From Acidobacteriaceae bacterium (GTDB taxonomy: Bacteria > Acidobacteriota > Terriglobia > Terriglobales > Acidobacteriaceae), in contig PMYL01000012.1 of assembly GCA_003170825.1 (NCBI GenBank), positions 62,513 to 126,512 of the forward strand: DNA of 64,000 bases, in the 5' to 3' direction. Below the pieces are notes generated by a model. It saw nothing but the letters and a program-made list of their open reading frames with translations, did not search any database and had not been told where the DNA came from. Below, one piece after another: positions 44,628-53,104 of this stretch (positions are counted from its first letter, which is position 1; each line of letters opens with the position of its first letter). The position numbers were made by a program, and so were the translations under genes.

Positions 44628-45461
44628 CTATTCAGCCGGAGCGTCAGCGGCCTCTACCGCAGGCACTTCAGCCCCAACCGCGGCCGGAATCTCCGCATTC
44701 GCCTCTGCAACCGCCGCACCCGGCTCGTCGATCCACAAACACACGATCCACCACACCAGCACGGCCACATACACAGCGCCATTGGAGTTGAACAGCTTAT
44801 CCCTGAGCCCCAGGATGCGCTCGTACTCCGCCTGGCTGTGCGGCGCCGCCTTCATCGCAATCAACTGCCAGGACCCCTGCATCGCCAGTTGCGCAATCGC
44901 CGCCGTCGAGAGCCCGATCATGATCTGTTGTGTATGGCTGCGCCACCCGGCCTTGAAGCGCCGCCCAAACAGCACCACCAGCAGACCCAGTTCCACGGTG
45001 AGCACGTTCACCAGCAGATCGCCTTTTTGCGCCGCCAGTTGCATCAGCCGCAGCACCGCCAGGGTCGAGTCCGCGGTCAGCGTCTTCCACGCCGGCCACG
45101 GTCCCCAAACGGCCAGCACCGCGGCCCCCACGGCCACCAGCGCCAGCGTCCACCCAATCCACGTCCGCCGCTGCACGCCGCCAAAGGCCCGCCTTGCCAG
45201 CTCCACCACCACCAGCAGGCTCACAATCGCCGCCACATCGGCCAGCGTGATGAAAACCTCACTCATCGTGATCGACGGCAGTCGCCCGAACAGCAGCCTG
45301 CTCGCCAGCACCCGGAGAGCCATCAGCACGATGCTGGCCGTGAACCACGGGAACCGGCGCGCCCGGTCCCGTCCCAGCAACACAACCAGCAGCACCAGCA
45401 GCGCCGCAAACGTAAGCGTCCAGAGAACCTGGGTGGCCGTAAAATCAAAATTTAAGTGCAT
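44628..45461 (-). CDS. Multi-pass membrane protein of unknown family
   Basis: This 277-residue protein has about seven hydrophobic helices, starting VLWTLTFAALLVLLVVLLG, with a short Glu/Ala C-terminal tail (PAAVGAEVPAVEAADAPAE). Between helices 4 and 5 lies RLMQLAAQKGDLLVNVLTVELGLLVVLFGRRF. I do not recognise the family and see no transport or catalytic motif. The start at 45461 (ATG) is in front of MHLNFDFTATQVLW. It is convergent with msrA. Confidence 0.7.
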   Translation of the reverse strand: MHLNFDFTATQVLWTLTFAALLVLLVVLLGRDRARRFPWFTASIVLMALRVLASRLLFGRLPSITMSEVFITLADVAAIVSLLVVVELARRAFGGVQRRTWIGWTLALVAVGAAVLAVWGPWPAWKTLTADSTLAVLRLMQLAAQKGDLLVNVLTVELGLLVVLFGRRFKAGWRSHTQQIMIGLSTAAIAQLAMQGSWQLIAMKAAPHSQAEYERILGLRDKLFNSNGAVYVAVLVWWIVCLWIDEPGAAVAEANAEIPAAVGAEVPAVEAADAPAE

Positions 45462-45700
45462 TTTCGCCCTATCCGCTTGCCCGGCCCGCGTTTTGAACGC
45501 TTAGCAGGCCCTTTTCAGTCTAACCGCCCACAGCCGGGCCAGTCCGTCCCTGATACCGCGCTGGACGAATATCCATCTTGGCGAAATCCACTCGCCTTGC
45601 CTGGATCGTGGCCGCAGCGCCGTCTTGCCGTCTTTTTCGGTGTGATTGGCCCGGGAATCAAATTCGGCCCGAATTCTTAAGCTCTATCGATAAGAAAATA
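45462..45700. other. Spacer between membrane gene and tRNA-Arg
   Basis: A short stretch with no gene seen. The palindrome AATTCGGCCCGAATT lies at 45661-45675. Confidence 0.5.
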
Positions 45701-45777
45701 TGGTGCGCCCGGAGAGATTCGAACTCCCGACCTAACGCTCCGGAGGCGTTCGCTCTATCCAGCTGAGCTACGGGCGC
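45701..45777 (-). tRNA. tRNA-Arg (anticodon CCG)
   Basis: On the minus strand the acceptor GCGCCCG pairs with CGGGCGC, and the D-arm GCTC, the T-arm (GGAG-TTCGAAT-CTCC) and the anticodon loop CTCCGGA (CCG in the middle) are all as expected. The 3' CCA is encoded (TGG at 45701-45703). It is 77 bases including CCA. The gene stands alone and could serve as an integration site, but no integrase is near. Confidence 0.95.
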
Positions 45778-45851
45778 GCTCTTTCAGCATACCGCACTTT
45801 GGATTGTCTCGGCACAGCCAGCCGCCCAGTGGATCCCCTTGCCAATCAAGC

Positions 45852-46118
45852 CTACCGCCCAGCCTCCCGCTGCGCCCTCAACTCCTCCATCACCGACTGG
45901 ATCAGCGCCTTGGCGCCCTCCATGCTGCCCAGAACCGCCTGCAAATCCAGCGCCGGCTTGGCCGGGTTCCGGCTGGATGCGCAATAGACCCCGTGCTGAC
46001 CTACCAGAATCAGCGAGTCCGTCAGCAGGTCCAGCGCCACCGCCAGCCGGCCCCGCTCCACGCCCATCATCAATTCGTGCCGCTCCAGCTCCGCCCGCTT
46101 CTCGTCGAATACGCTCAT
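45852..46118 (-). CDS. Small helical protein of unknown family
   Basis: This 88-residue protein is mostly alpha-helical: FDEKRAELERHELMMGVERG, LAVALDLLTDSLILVGQHGV and LGSMEGAKALIQSVMEELRA. There is a short CASSRN segment in the middle. The ATG at 46118 is used; a GTG two codons upstream (46124) gives MGMSVF. I do not recognise a family. It lies between tRNA-Arg and the sugar isomerase gene. Confidence 0.55.
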   Translation of the reverse strand: MSVFDEKRAELERHELMMGVERGRLAVALDLLTDSLILVGQHGVYCASSRNPAKPALDLQAVLGSMEGAKALIQSVMEELRAQREAGR

Positions 46119-46181
46119 ACCCACAGCCTACCCGAAAAGCCGGCGACGGTCCCTCACTCGGCCGGCCGCGAAAAGCTCCAT

Positions 46182-47042
46182 TCATAGATCCAGCTTGCGC
46201 ATATACTCCGCATCCAGCCGCAGCGCCTTGATGGGATCCATATCGAACTCCTCCTGCTCGATGAAGTAATGCTTCAGCCCGGTGGCCGCGCGCAGAATCG
46301 GCCGGTAATCCACGACCCCCCGGCCCATCACCGTCGAGTGGAATTTGCCGTCCGCCCCACGCGCCATGTCCTTCACGTGCAGCAGAGGAAACCGCTCCGG
46401 CGTCTTGCTCAGGTAATCCACCGGGTTGCGCCCGGTGGCGGCAACCCAGCCGCAATCCATCTCAAACACCACCAGCTTGGGGTCGGTCAGCCGCAACAGC
46501 TCGTCGTAGAAAACCACGCCGCCTTCGCTGCCGAACTCTGGGATGTGGTTATGAACGCCGAAGGTCATGCCCGCGGCCTTCACTTTTTCGCCAATCCGGT
46601 TGAACTCGCCCGCCACCCAGCGCCAGTCGTCCAGCGTGAGCGGCCCGGTCAGAGCGGGGTCGCGCCGCATCGAAGAGGAACAGATCATATAGTCCAGCCC
46701 AAGCTGATGCCCATACTCGATCAGCTCGTCCAGCCGTGGCCACAGCACGCCCAGCGGATGGTGCGTGCTCACGCAGCGCAGCCCCGCCTTATCCATCGCC
46801 TTGCGAAACTCCGCCGCCGTGCGGTCGTAGTAGCCCGCGGCCTCAACTTCCGTGTAACCCGCCTCCCTCACCTTGCGCAGCGTCCCGTCAAAGTCCTTGG
46901 GAAGCAGCTCTCTTACGCTGTAGAGTTGCAGCCCGATGGGAATGCGAAGCGGAGCGGCGTTTAACCGGCCGACGCTCACACAGGTCGCAGCCACAGCCGC
47001 GCCTGAAGCCTTCAAAAAAGTCCTGCGCGAAGTAAAGCTCAT
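46182..47042 (-). CDS. Tat-exported sugar phosphate isomerase/epimerase
   Basis: This TIM-barrel xylose-isomerase-like protein of 286 residues has the N-terminal twin-arginine signal SRRTFLKASGAAVAAT, so it is likely exported. After the signal, IGLQLYSVRELLPKDF starts the barrel, and metal-binding glutamate/histidine positions fit VFEMDCGWVAATGR and the FGVHNHIPEFG segment. Start at 47042; the longer frame (to 47267) lies across the adjacent gene. It is 28 bases after the Gfo/Idh gene on the same strand, so they form an operon and may act on the same sugar. Confidence 0.85.
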   Translation of the reverse strand: MSFTSRRTFLKASGAAVAATCVSVGRLNAAPLRIPIGLQLYSVRELLPKDFDGTLRKVREAGYTEVEAAGYYDRTAAEFRKAMDKAGLRCVSTHHPLGVLWPRLDELIEYGHQLGLDYMICSSSMRRDPALTGPLTLDDWRWVAGEFNRIGEKVKAAGMTFGVHNHIPEFGSEGGVVFYDELLRLTDPKLVVFEMDCGWVAATGRNPVDYLSKTPERFPLLHVKDMARGADGKFHSTVMGRGVVDYRPILRAATGLKHYFIEQEEFDMDPIKALRLDAEYMRKLDL

Positions 47043-47070
47043 CAACTGGTTCTCCTCGGAAGGCTTCCGT

Positions 47071-48450
47071 TCAGCCCTTGATCGTTTTGGTCGCCGCATC
47101 CCACGTCGCCACGGTGCGGTGAAAGTAAGAGTAATTGGCCTGGTGGCAGGCAATGGCCGCGTTGTTGCCGAAGACCTCGTCCTCCACCACGTGCTCCCGC
47201 GTCTCCACCGCGCGGAAGAAGTTGGCAATGTGGTCGGCGGTATCGTTGTAGCCCTGCGGCGCCGCATAGCTCTCCACCTCGCCCGGCGTTGTCGGCGGCG
47301 CGGGATGGGCCGCGTGCCACTCGTCCAGGTATTGCTGCTTTGCCGCCGCGGTCCAGCCGTTCAGGCTGTAGCCTTCCGGCTGCGGTGAGGTGTCTTGCGG
47401 TGTCACCGTCAGTGTGTTGCCGTTGATCACCATGGTGGCCTCGGAGCCGTAGAAGATGATCGGCTCGCCTGCCGCGTTGTTCTGGTTGCAGTGCAGGTTC
47501 ACCGTCACGCCCGGATAGTCGTAGAGCGTAGCCAGCAGGTCGGGAAAATCGCGGCCGTCGTTGAAGTGGGTCAGGCTGCCGGTCGAATAAGCGCGGCTGG
47601 GAACGGCATTGATCCCGCTGATGCACTGGATGCCCGAGAGCAGGTGGACGAACAGGTCGCCGGCCACGCCCTCGCCGTAGTCGGCAAAGCAGCGCCAGCG
47701 GAAGAAGCGCGCCGCGTCGAACGGCCGCGACGGCGCATCGCGCAAAAACCCCTCCCAGTCGATCGTCTCCGGGCTCGCGTCCGGCGGGATGGGATAAACC
47801 CACGCGCCTGAGGGCGTGTTGCGGTCCGAATGGCCCTCGATCAGGTGCACCTCGCCCAGCCGCCCCGACGCATAAATCTCCGCCGCCTTCTTGTACACGA
47901 TGTTGCTGACCCTCTGGCTGCCGGCCTGGAAGATGCGCTTGCCCGCACGCACTGCTTCCACCATCGCCTGCCCATCGGCCACGCTGTGGCTCATCGGCTT
48001 CTCGCAATACACGTCCTTGCCCGCCGCCACGGCGTCCAGCACCACGCGCCGATGCTGAAAATCGGCCACGGCCACAATCACCGCGTCCACATCCTTGCGG
48101 TCCAGCAGCGTCCGGTAATCCCGCGTCGTCGGAATCTCCACGCCCCACGCCTCTTTGCCGGCCCGCCGGTGCATCTCATACAAGTCCGCCGTGCCCACGC
48201 AAACCCCCGTCGGCACCTGTCGCGCCGCCCGCAGCAGATCGCAGCCCCGAATCCCCGTTCCTATCGAGACAAACCGGATCTTGCGCCCCGTCGTGCTTTC
48301 GCCCGCGCCGCCGGCCCCCCCACCAGTCACTGTCTGGGCCGCCATCGCCGTTGAAGGTTCCAGCAGCGTCGCTTTCACCGCCGCGCCCGCCGCAACAGCG
48401 CCCGCGCCCAGCCGCACAAAATCCCGCCGTGTGATGGAATGCATGTTCAT
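47071..48450 (-). CDS. Tat-exported Gfo/Idh/MocA family oxidoreductase
   Basis: This NAD(P)-dependent dehydrogenase of 459 residues has the Tat signal ITRRDFVRLGAGAVAAGAA. The Rossmann start is IRFVSIGTGIRGCDLL, followed by VAAGKDVYCEKPMSHSVAD (the family EKP motif with catalytic lysine) and IEGHSDRN. The start at 48450 has GGAGG 6 bases upstream; the longer frame to 48543 is not needed. It is the first gene of the pair with the isomerase. Substrate likely a sugar derivative. Confidence 0.88.
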   Translation of the reverse strand: MNMHSITRRDFVRLGAGAVAAGAAVKATLLEPSTAMAAQTVTGGGAGGAGESTTGRKIRFVSIGTGIRGCDLLRAARQVPTGVCVGTADLYEMHRRAGKEAWGVEIPTTRDYRTLLDRKDVDAVIVAVADFQHRRVVLDAVAAGKDVYCEKPMSHSVADGQAMVEAVRAGKRIFQAGSQRVSNIVYKKAAEIYASGRLGEVHLIEGHSDRNTPSGAWVYPIPPDASPETIDWEGFLRDAPSRPFDAARFFRWRCFADYGEGVAGDLFVHLLSGIQCISGINAVPSRAYSTGSLTHFNDGRDFPDLLATLYDYPGVTVNLHCNQNNAAGEPIIFYGSEATMVINGNTLTVTPQDTSPQPEGYSLNGWTAAAKQQYLDEWHAAHPAPPTTPGEVESYAAPQGYNDTADHIANFFRAVETREHVVEDEVFGNNAAIACHQANYSYFHRTVATWDAATKTIKG

Positions 48451-48567
48451 AAGGTCCTCCGCATGAAGCGTCATTCTCGCTCTCCACCCTGCCTCGTGTC
48501 CACAAGCGCGGAAAGCGGGCAAGAAACCCACACTCACATGCACGTCAATCTTGCGTCCAGCATAGCT

Positions 48568-50265
48568 TTAGATTCTCTGTCCGATGCGCGCAATGCGGGG
48601 AACCGCTATCAAAGTTACCGCGAAGAGAAAAATGGACGCGGCAATGAATTCGAGGTGCCCGTGACGCAGGTCTTCAAACACCAGCTTCGCCGCAACCAGC
48701 ACCAGCGTGGCGTAGCCAATTCGAGTCAGTTCAATCCGGCGCCAATGCGCGCCGCTGAAGGCAAGTGCGAGAGCCGCCACGCAGATTGTCAACGTGCGGA
48801 TGAAAGCCAGGTGATGGACTCCGGGATTCACGCTCAATGCAGTCAGCCACATCAGGCCTTGCACCAGCAGCGCCGCTGTGGCGCCAACCGCCAGAGATGC
48901 GGAGACAGTATGAAGAAGCTGCTGCTTCCATAGCTCTCCCTGGCAAGACTTCCCGGCTGCATAGCAGAGAACAACGCCAACCGAGATCAGGCAAACGCTC
49001 CACGTTGGCGCTCCAGGAAGTGTCCCTGCAAGCGCGCGGAAGGCATACTCCAGCAGGCCGGATACCGCTGCGGCTGCCACAAGATATACCATGCCGTGAA
49101 ACTCAAGAATTAGCCGGTTCAACCGGACACCAAGGAACGTAGCTACAATCGCGGCCGTGCCCAGGCACGCCGCCATCCACAACGGCGGCAGGCACAACAA
49201 GCAGCCTGTCAAAAAGAGCGCTGCGCTCCAGGCGGCAAACACCCGGTAATTGCGCCGTTCCGGAGCGCGGTCGAAGAAAACAAAGATTCCCGCATAACTT
49301 GCCGCGGACAAGACCAGGCAGAAGATCCCCAAAACGGTTGCGCCGCCGCGGGGCTCGAAGTAGAGCAAGCTGGAAGCCGCCAGCAGAAACGCAATCATGG
49401 TCTGGACCGTCTCGAACGCTGTGATCTTCTGCTGGAAAGCCGTAGTCTTGAGGGCCACGCTCACCCCATAAATCAGAAATAGTACAAGGCCGGGCGCAAG
49501 CAATGCAGCCGTGCCGAGACTCGGGTAATCCCCGCGCGTGCTTTCCGGGCTTGAGTAGATAAAGATCAGCGCCCATATTGCTACGTCGGCAGCCGCCGCC
49601 ACCGGGAGCCGGACACCCAGCCCGTGATTGCGTCCCGCCGCGTACTCGCAGAGAAGAACCATCAGCAGGAGTGCCGCGATGAAGGGAGTCACCTCGTGCG
49701 TGGCAATCGATAAGGCCAGGGCAACCACGGCCGCGGTAACATTGGCCACCCAAAAGACCGATGCGAGGTTGCGCTTCCATGCCAGGGCAGAGGCCGCGCA
49801 GACGAATGCGCCGAGCACGCCCGCGGTCACCGCGGCAGGCAACACCTTGAAGCGCAGTGTAAGTTCCCACAGCATCGGAGCCAGGATCAAGGCGGAGGTG
49901 CAGGCATAAGTCGTGCTTGCAAACCATGCCCCGGTGGGCGCCCGCGTCGCCCACACCAGCCACAACATCGCGTACGCAATGGCGATCGCCGCAACCCCCA
50001 GTTTGGGAAGCGATGTCGATTCCTCAACAGCCCGCAGCAGGTATGCCCCGGCAATTCCGAGCATGGCCTTGCCCAGCACTGAAAACACTCCCCCCGCCAG
50101 CGCAAAGGGGAGCGTCTCGCCAGCCTGCTCCACCCGCGATGGGATCGACTCCAGCGCAGGAACTGCACTGGACGCCTCGGAAGGATGTTCCAGCGCGTCG
50201 ACACGCCGCTCCAGTATCTCCAGGCGTGTGGCAAGCCGATTTAAGGCGTCGGGAAGATCATCCAT
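48568..50265 (-). CDS. Large multi-pass membrane protein, DUF2339-like
   Basis: This 565-residue protein has an N-terminal coiled-coil segment (LNRLATRLEILERRVDALEH), then a Pro/Glu linker and about 16-18 transmembrane helices. The layout of N-terminal coiled coil and very many helices fits the DUF2339 group, although I have no sequence proof. The ATG at 50265 (MDDLPDALNRL) is used; 50274 is an alternative. It follows the NrfD-type gene by 47 bases on the same strand, so it may be the last gene of that operon. Confidence 0.7.
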   Translation of the reverse strand: MDDLPDALNRLATRLEILERRVDALEHPSEASSAVPALESIPSRVEQAGETLPFALAGGVFSVLGKAMLGIAGAYLLRAVEESTSLPKLGVAAIAIAYAMLWLVWATRAPTGAWFASTTYACTSALILAPMLWELTLRFKVLPAAVTAGVLGAFVCAASALAWKRNLASVFWVANVTAAVVALALSIATHEVTPFIAALLLMVLLCEYAAGRNHGLGVRLPVAAAADVAIWALIFIYSSPESTRGDYPSLGTAALLAPGLVLFLIYGVSVALKTTAFQQKITAFETVQTMIAFLLAASSLLYFEPRGGATVLGIFCLVLSAASYAGIFVFFDRAPERRNYRVFAAWSAALFLTGCLLCLPPLWMAACLGTAAIVATFLGVRLNRLILEFHGMVYLVAAAAVSGLLEYAFRALAGTLPGAPTWSVCLISVGVVLCYAAGKSCQGELWKQQLLHTVSASLAVGATAALLVQGLMWLTALSVNPGVHHLAFIRTLTICVAALALAFSGAHWRRIELTRIGYATLVLVAAKLVFEDLRHGHLEFIAASIFLFAVTLIAVPRIARIGQRI

Positions 50266-50311
50266 ACATTCCACCCGAAGGGAAGCGCTCTCTGCAAAAA
50301 GCCTGTTCCGT

Positions 50312-51490
50312 TCAATCCGCCGCTGCGGCTTCTGGCACGTCCTTTTCAGGCCACGGAGGCAGCAGCTTTATCAGCACCCACAAAAAGACCAACGGGAGGA
50401 TGGTCAAAGCAATGGCCACCAACAGGCCCTCGTGCGTGACCAGGCTCATCTTGTAAGTCGTGTACCCGAGAAAACTCTTGCTGAACAACTGTCCGCCGAT
50501 CACAACGTTCCAGCGCATGGCGAAGATGCCAATCAGGGTCAGGCATCCAGCCACAACGTAAATCCGCTTGCGCGCGATCTCCGGCAGCTTGACCACCTGG
50601 GTTATGCCCAGCAGGATGATGGGCGTCAGCGTGCCCAGGCAGATCTGGATCACGATGTGGGGGATGTAGAGCTGGGTGTGGACCAGGAAGTTCAGGCTGC
50701 GGAACGATTCGTCGGCCTCGTAGATGCGGTGGATCAGGTCCAGCATCTCCAGGCTGAAGTCGATGATGAAGATGTAGAACAGGTACATCGCGATGGTGTC
50801 CACGCAGTGTATGTCGATCTTTTGCTTGCGCAGCTTCGCGATCGCCATGTAGAGCAGCATCACCGCGGCAATTCCTGACACCATGGCAGAAAAAATGAAC
50901 ACCACCGGCATCAACGGCGACGACCACCAGGGATTGGCCTTGATGGAGCCGAAGATGAACCCGACGTATCCGTGCAACAGGAAGGCGGAGGGGATACCGA
51001 TGAGCGTCACAATCCATCCCACCCGCTCGTCGATCGCAAGAGAACGCTCGCTGATGTTGCTGGAGCCCAGCGTCATCAGCCGGTAAATCCAACGCGTCCA
51101 TTTCCCGGCGGACTGGGACCACAGAACGATCTCGCGCCGGTAGTCGAGCCATATCTCAAACACCAGCACCGCCATCAGGTACCACATGTACACATACCCG
51201 AACATGGCCATGGCCGAGGTGCTGTGCGGAGTGAAGTACATCTCCGGTGAGCGGAATGGGTGGCCCAGGTGCAAAACCAGCGGCAGGGGCGCAACTAGCA
51301 GGAAGGCCAGGGCCGTCAGCAACGCCAGCCGGTAAGTCGGCTTCACTGCCGCCACCTGGAAAACACGCTCCAGCGACGCCAGAATGAATGCGCCCGCGAC
51401 CAGCCCCGTGATGAAAGGGTACAAAACGATCAGCACGCTCCATTCGAGCGTGATTTCGTTCGGATACATGAAGCCTTCAACACCGTTCAT
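50312..51490 (-). CDS. nrfD: NrfD-type membrane quinol-interaction subunit
   Basis: This integral membrane protein of about 392 residues is like NrfD/PsrC, which pass electrons between menaquinol and an iron-sulfur subunit. About nine or ten helices are visible, with SVLIVLYPFITGLVAGAFIL near the start and an HTQLYIPHIVIQ segment. The N-terminal ITLEWSVLIV suits the first helix. Start at 51490 (or 51499). It is the third gene of the cytochrome-ferredoxin-NrfD operon. No catalytic subunit is seen. Confidence 0.85.
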   Translation of the reverse strand: MNGVEGFMYPNEITLEWSVLIVLYPFITGLVAGAFILASLERVFQVAAVKPTYRLALLTALAFLLVAPLPLVLHLGHPFRSPEMYFTPHSTSAMAMFGYVYMWYLMAVLVFEIWLDYRREIVLWSQSAGKWTRWIYRLMTLGSSNISERSLAIDERVGWIVTLIGIPSAFLLHGYVGFIFGSIKANPWWSSPLMPVVFIFSAMVSGIAAVMLLYMAIAKLRKQKIDIHCVDTIAMYLFYIFIIDFSLEMLDLIHRIYEADESFRSLNFLVHTQLYIPHIVIQICLGTLTPIILLGITQVVKLPEIARKRIYVVAGCLTLIGIFAMRWNVVIGGQLFSKSFLGYTTYKMSLVTHEGLLVAIALTILPLVFLWVLIKLLPPWPEKDVPEAAAAD

Positions 51491-51535
51491 AACCCTCACC
51501 CGTCTCCTGAGTCCACTCCGTCATCGCTTCCGTCC

Positions 51536-52267
51536 TTATCGCACCGAGCCGTCCAGGCCGTTGTAGAAGACCTTCGCGCCGGTGGCCATATACGGCTTCA
51601 ACACCTGCACGCTGTGGGTCTTCAGAAACTCGTGGATCGGATCTTTGGGATTCTTCAAGTCGGCCAGTTGGCGCGCCCCGGTTGGACAGGCTTCGCAGCA
51701 GGCGGTCGTAAGTCCCTTGGTAATCCGGTGGTAGCAGAGCGTGCACTTATCCGCCACTTTCTTCACCGGATGAATGTAGCGGCAGCCATAGGGGCAGGCC
51801 TGCACGCAATAGGCGCAGCCCAGGCAGTACGTCTGGTCCACTAATGCGACGCCGTCCGGGCTCTCGAAGGTCGCGCCCACCGGGCACACCTGCGTGCAAG
51901 GCGAATCCGCGCAGTGGTTGCACATCTTGGGAACGAAGAAATACTTCTCTCCGTCTTCCTGGGCCACCGGGAATCCTTCCTTGCCGCCGTCGGGCGAGAT
52001 GACATGAGGGTTGGTCATATCCTCGTCCGACACGTTGTACCGTTCCACCCAGGTGCGGAAGTATCCGTCCGGCACGTCGTTCTCCGCCTGGCAGGCCCGC
52101 ACGCAGTTGCCGCAGCCGATGCACTTGGGGATGTCGATCAACATGCTCCACCAGTGATCGGCCATCTTGTAGTTAGGCGAGGCTTCCGGCGTTCCGGCCA
52201 GAACGGACTCCCACGCAACTGCCGCCGCCGGCAGAAGGATCAGCATTTGGCGCCGGGTAATCTTCAT
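51536..52267 (-). CDS. 4Fe-4S ferredoxin electron-transfer subunit
   Basis: This 243-residue iron-sulfur protein of the NrfC/DmsB kind has four cysteine clusters: CIGCGNCVRAC, CNHCADSPCTQVCP, CLGCAYCVQACP and CTLCYHRITKG with CCEACP. The N-terminus has a Tat signal (ITRRQMLILLPAAAVA), so it is placed outside the membrane. The start ATG overlaps the stop of the tetrahaem gene by 4 bases (ATGA), and the NrfD gene follows after about 45 bases. All cluster residues are intact, so it should be functional. Confidence 0.93.
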   Translation of the reverse strand: MKITRRQMLILLPAAAVAWESVLAGTPEASPNYKMADHWWSMLIDIPKCIGCGNCVRACQAENDVPDGYFRTWVERYNVSDEDMTNPHVISPDGGKEGFPVAQEDGEKYFFVPKMCNHCADSPCTQVCPVGATFESPDGVALVDQTYCLGCAYCVQACPYGCRYIHPVKKVADKCTLCYHRITKGLTTACCEACPTGARQLADLKNPKDPIHEFLKTHSVQVLKPYMATGAKVFYNGLDGSVR

Positions 52268-52752
52268 TTCGCACCTCCCACAGCCGTCGCCGGCGCATCC
52301 ATCCCCGGACTATGCGGTTGATGGCAGGTCTCACACGGCATTCCATTCGAGTGTTCCGCCGGAACCACCTGCGGAAAACCTTTGGGCTTGGCGGCGCTGG
52401 CCGTATGGCAGCGGGCACAGAGTGCGGCCGTGTCCGGCAGAACAGGCTTGACCGTCGAAGGGTCGTCGGCATGCTTCGCCAATGCCCCATGGCAGGCCTC
52501 GCAGTTCACGTGCGCATGTTTGCCGTTCTTCTTCACGTCCAGAACGTCCGCGTGGCAGGTCTCGCAAGCCTGGTGGCCGGCGTATTGAATCGGATGCGCG
52601 GCAATCTCGCCTATCGCATTCCCGCGATAGTGCCCATACTGGCCAAAGCTTTTGGGGACCACGTAGCCTCGTACCACCAGAAACACCAGAAAGGCGAGGA
52701 CGAAAAGTCCCGCAAACCGTAAAAGATGCCCTGCATCCTTGAAGACACTCAT
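52264..52752 (-). CDS. Membrane-anchored tetrahaem cytochrome c
   Basis: This 162-residue protein has one N-terminal membrane anchor (LLRFAGLFVLAFLVFLVVRG) and four CxxCH haem sites: CETCH, CEACH, CARCH and CETCH. It is like the small multihaem (NapC/NirT or c7-type) proteins, and the spread fits four c-type haems. The ATG at 52752 was chosen over the TTG at 52755. It is the first gene of the electron-transfer operon and has a CRP-like site upstream at 52862-52877. Confidence 0.9.
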   Translation of the reverse strand: MSVFKDAGHLLRFAGLFVLAFLVFLVVRGYVVPKSFGQYGHYRGNAIGEIAAHPIQYAGHQACETCHADVLDVKKNGKHAHVNCEACHGALAKHADDPSTVKPVLPDTAALCARCHTASAAKPKGFPQVVPAEHSNGMPCETCHQPHSPGMDAPATAVGGAK

Positions 52753-52861
52753 CAAGCCCTCTCCTTAACGACCGTGCCAGGAGGTTCAGCGAAGCTGTTC
52801 CATTTTGATCTGGAAAATTCCGCGTAAGCCTGACCTTACAGGAGCGTGTCGCACGGCTGTA

Positions 52862-52877
52862 TGTGAGTTAAATCACA
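52862..52877 (-). promoter_or_regulatory. CRP/FNR-type binding site (perfect)
   Basis: TGTGAGTTAAATCACA has TGTGA and TCACA in perfect symmetry with a 6-base centre, identical to the half-sites of the E. coli CRP consensus. It lies 110 bases upstream of the tetrahaem ATG. A second partial half-site, GTGTGACA, lies at about 52883. The spacer 52756-53104 otherwise holds no gene. Confidence 0.7.
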
Positions 52878-53104
52878 CGCAGGTGTGACACAGGTCGCTC
52901 GCAGGACGCAAAGCACCCGCCGGACGCAGGCGTTCCGGCGGAAACCATCGCTGCTCTAATTGGAGGGGGACAAGCGGCCCACAAGCGTGAGATCGATCCG
53001 CTTTGCACATGAAACGTGCCATGGGCGCCGTGGTCGGAGCCGCCCAGCGAGAAGGCGGCTTCGTCCTTATCGGAGGGGCGCCCGGTTCAATTCTTCCTCC
53101 TGTG

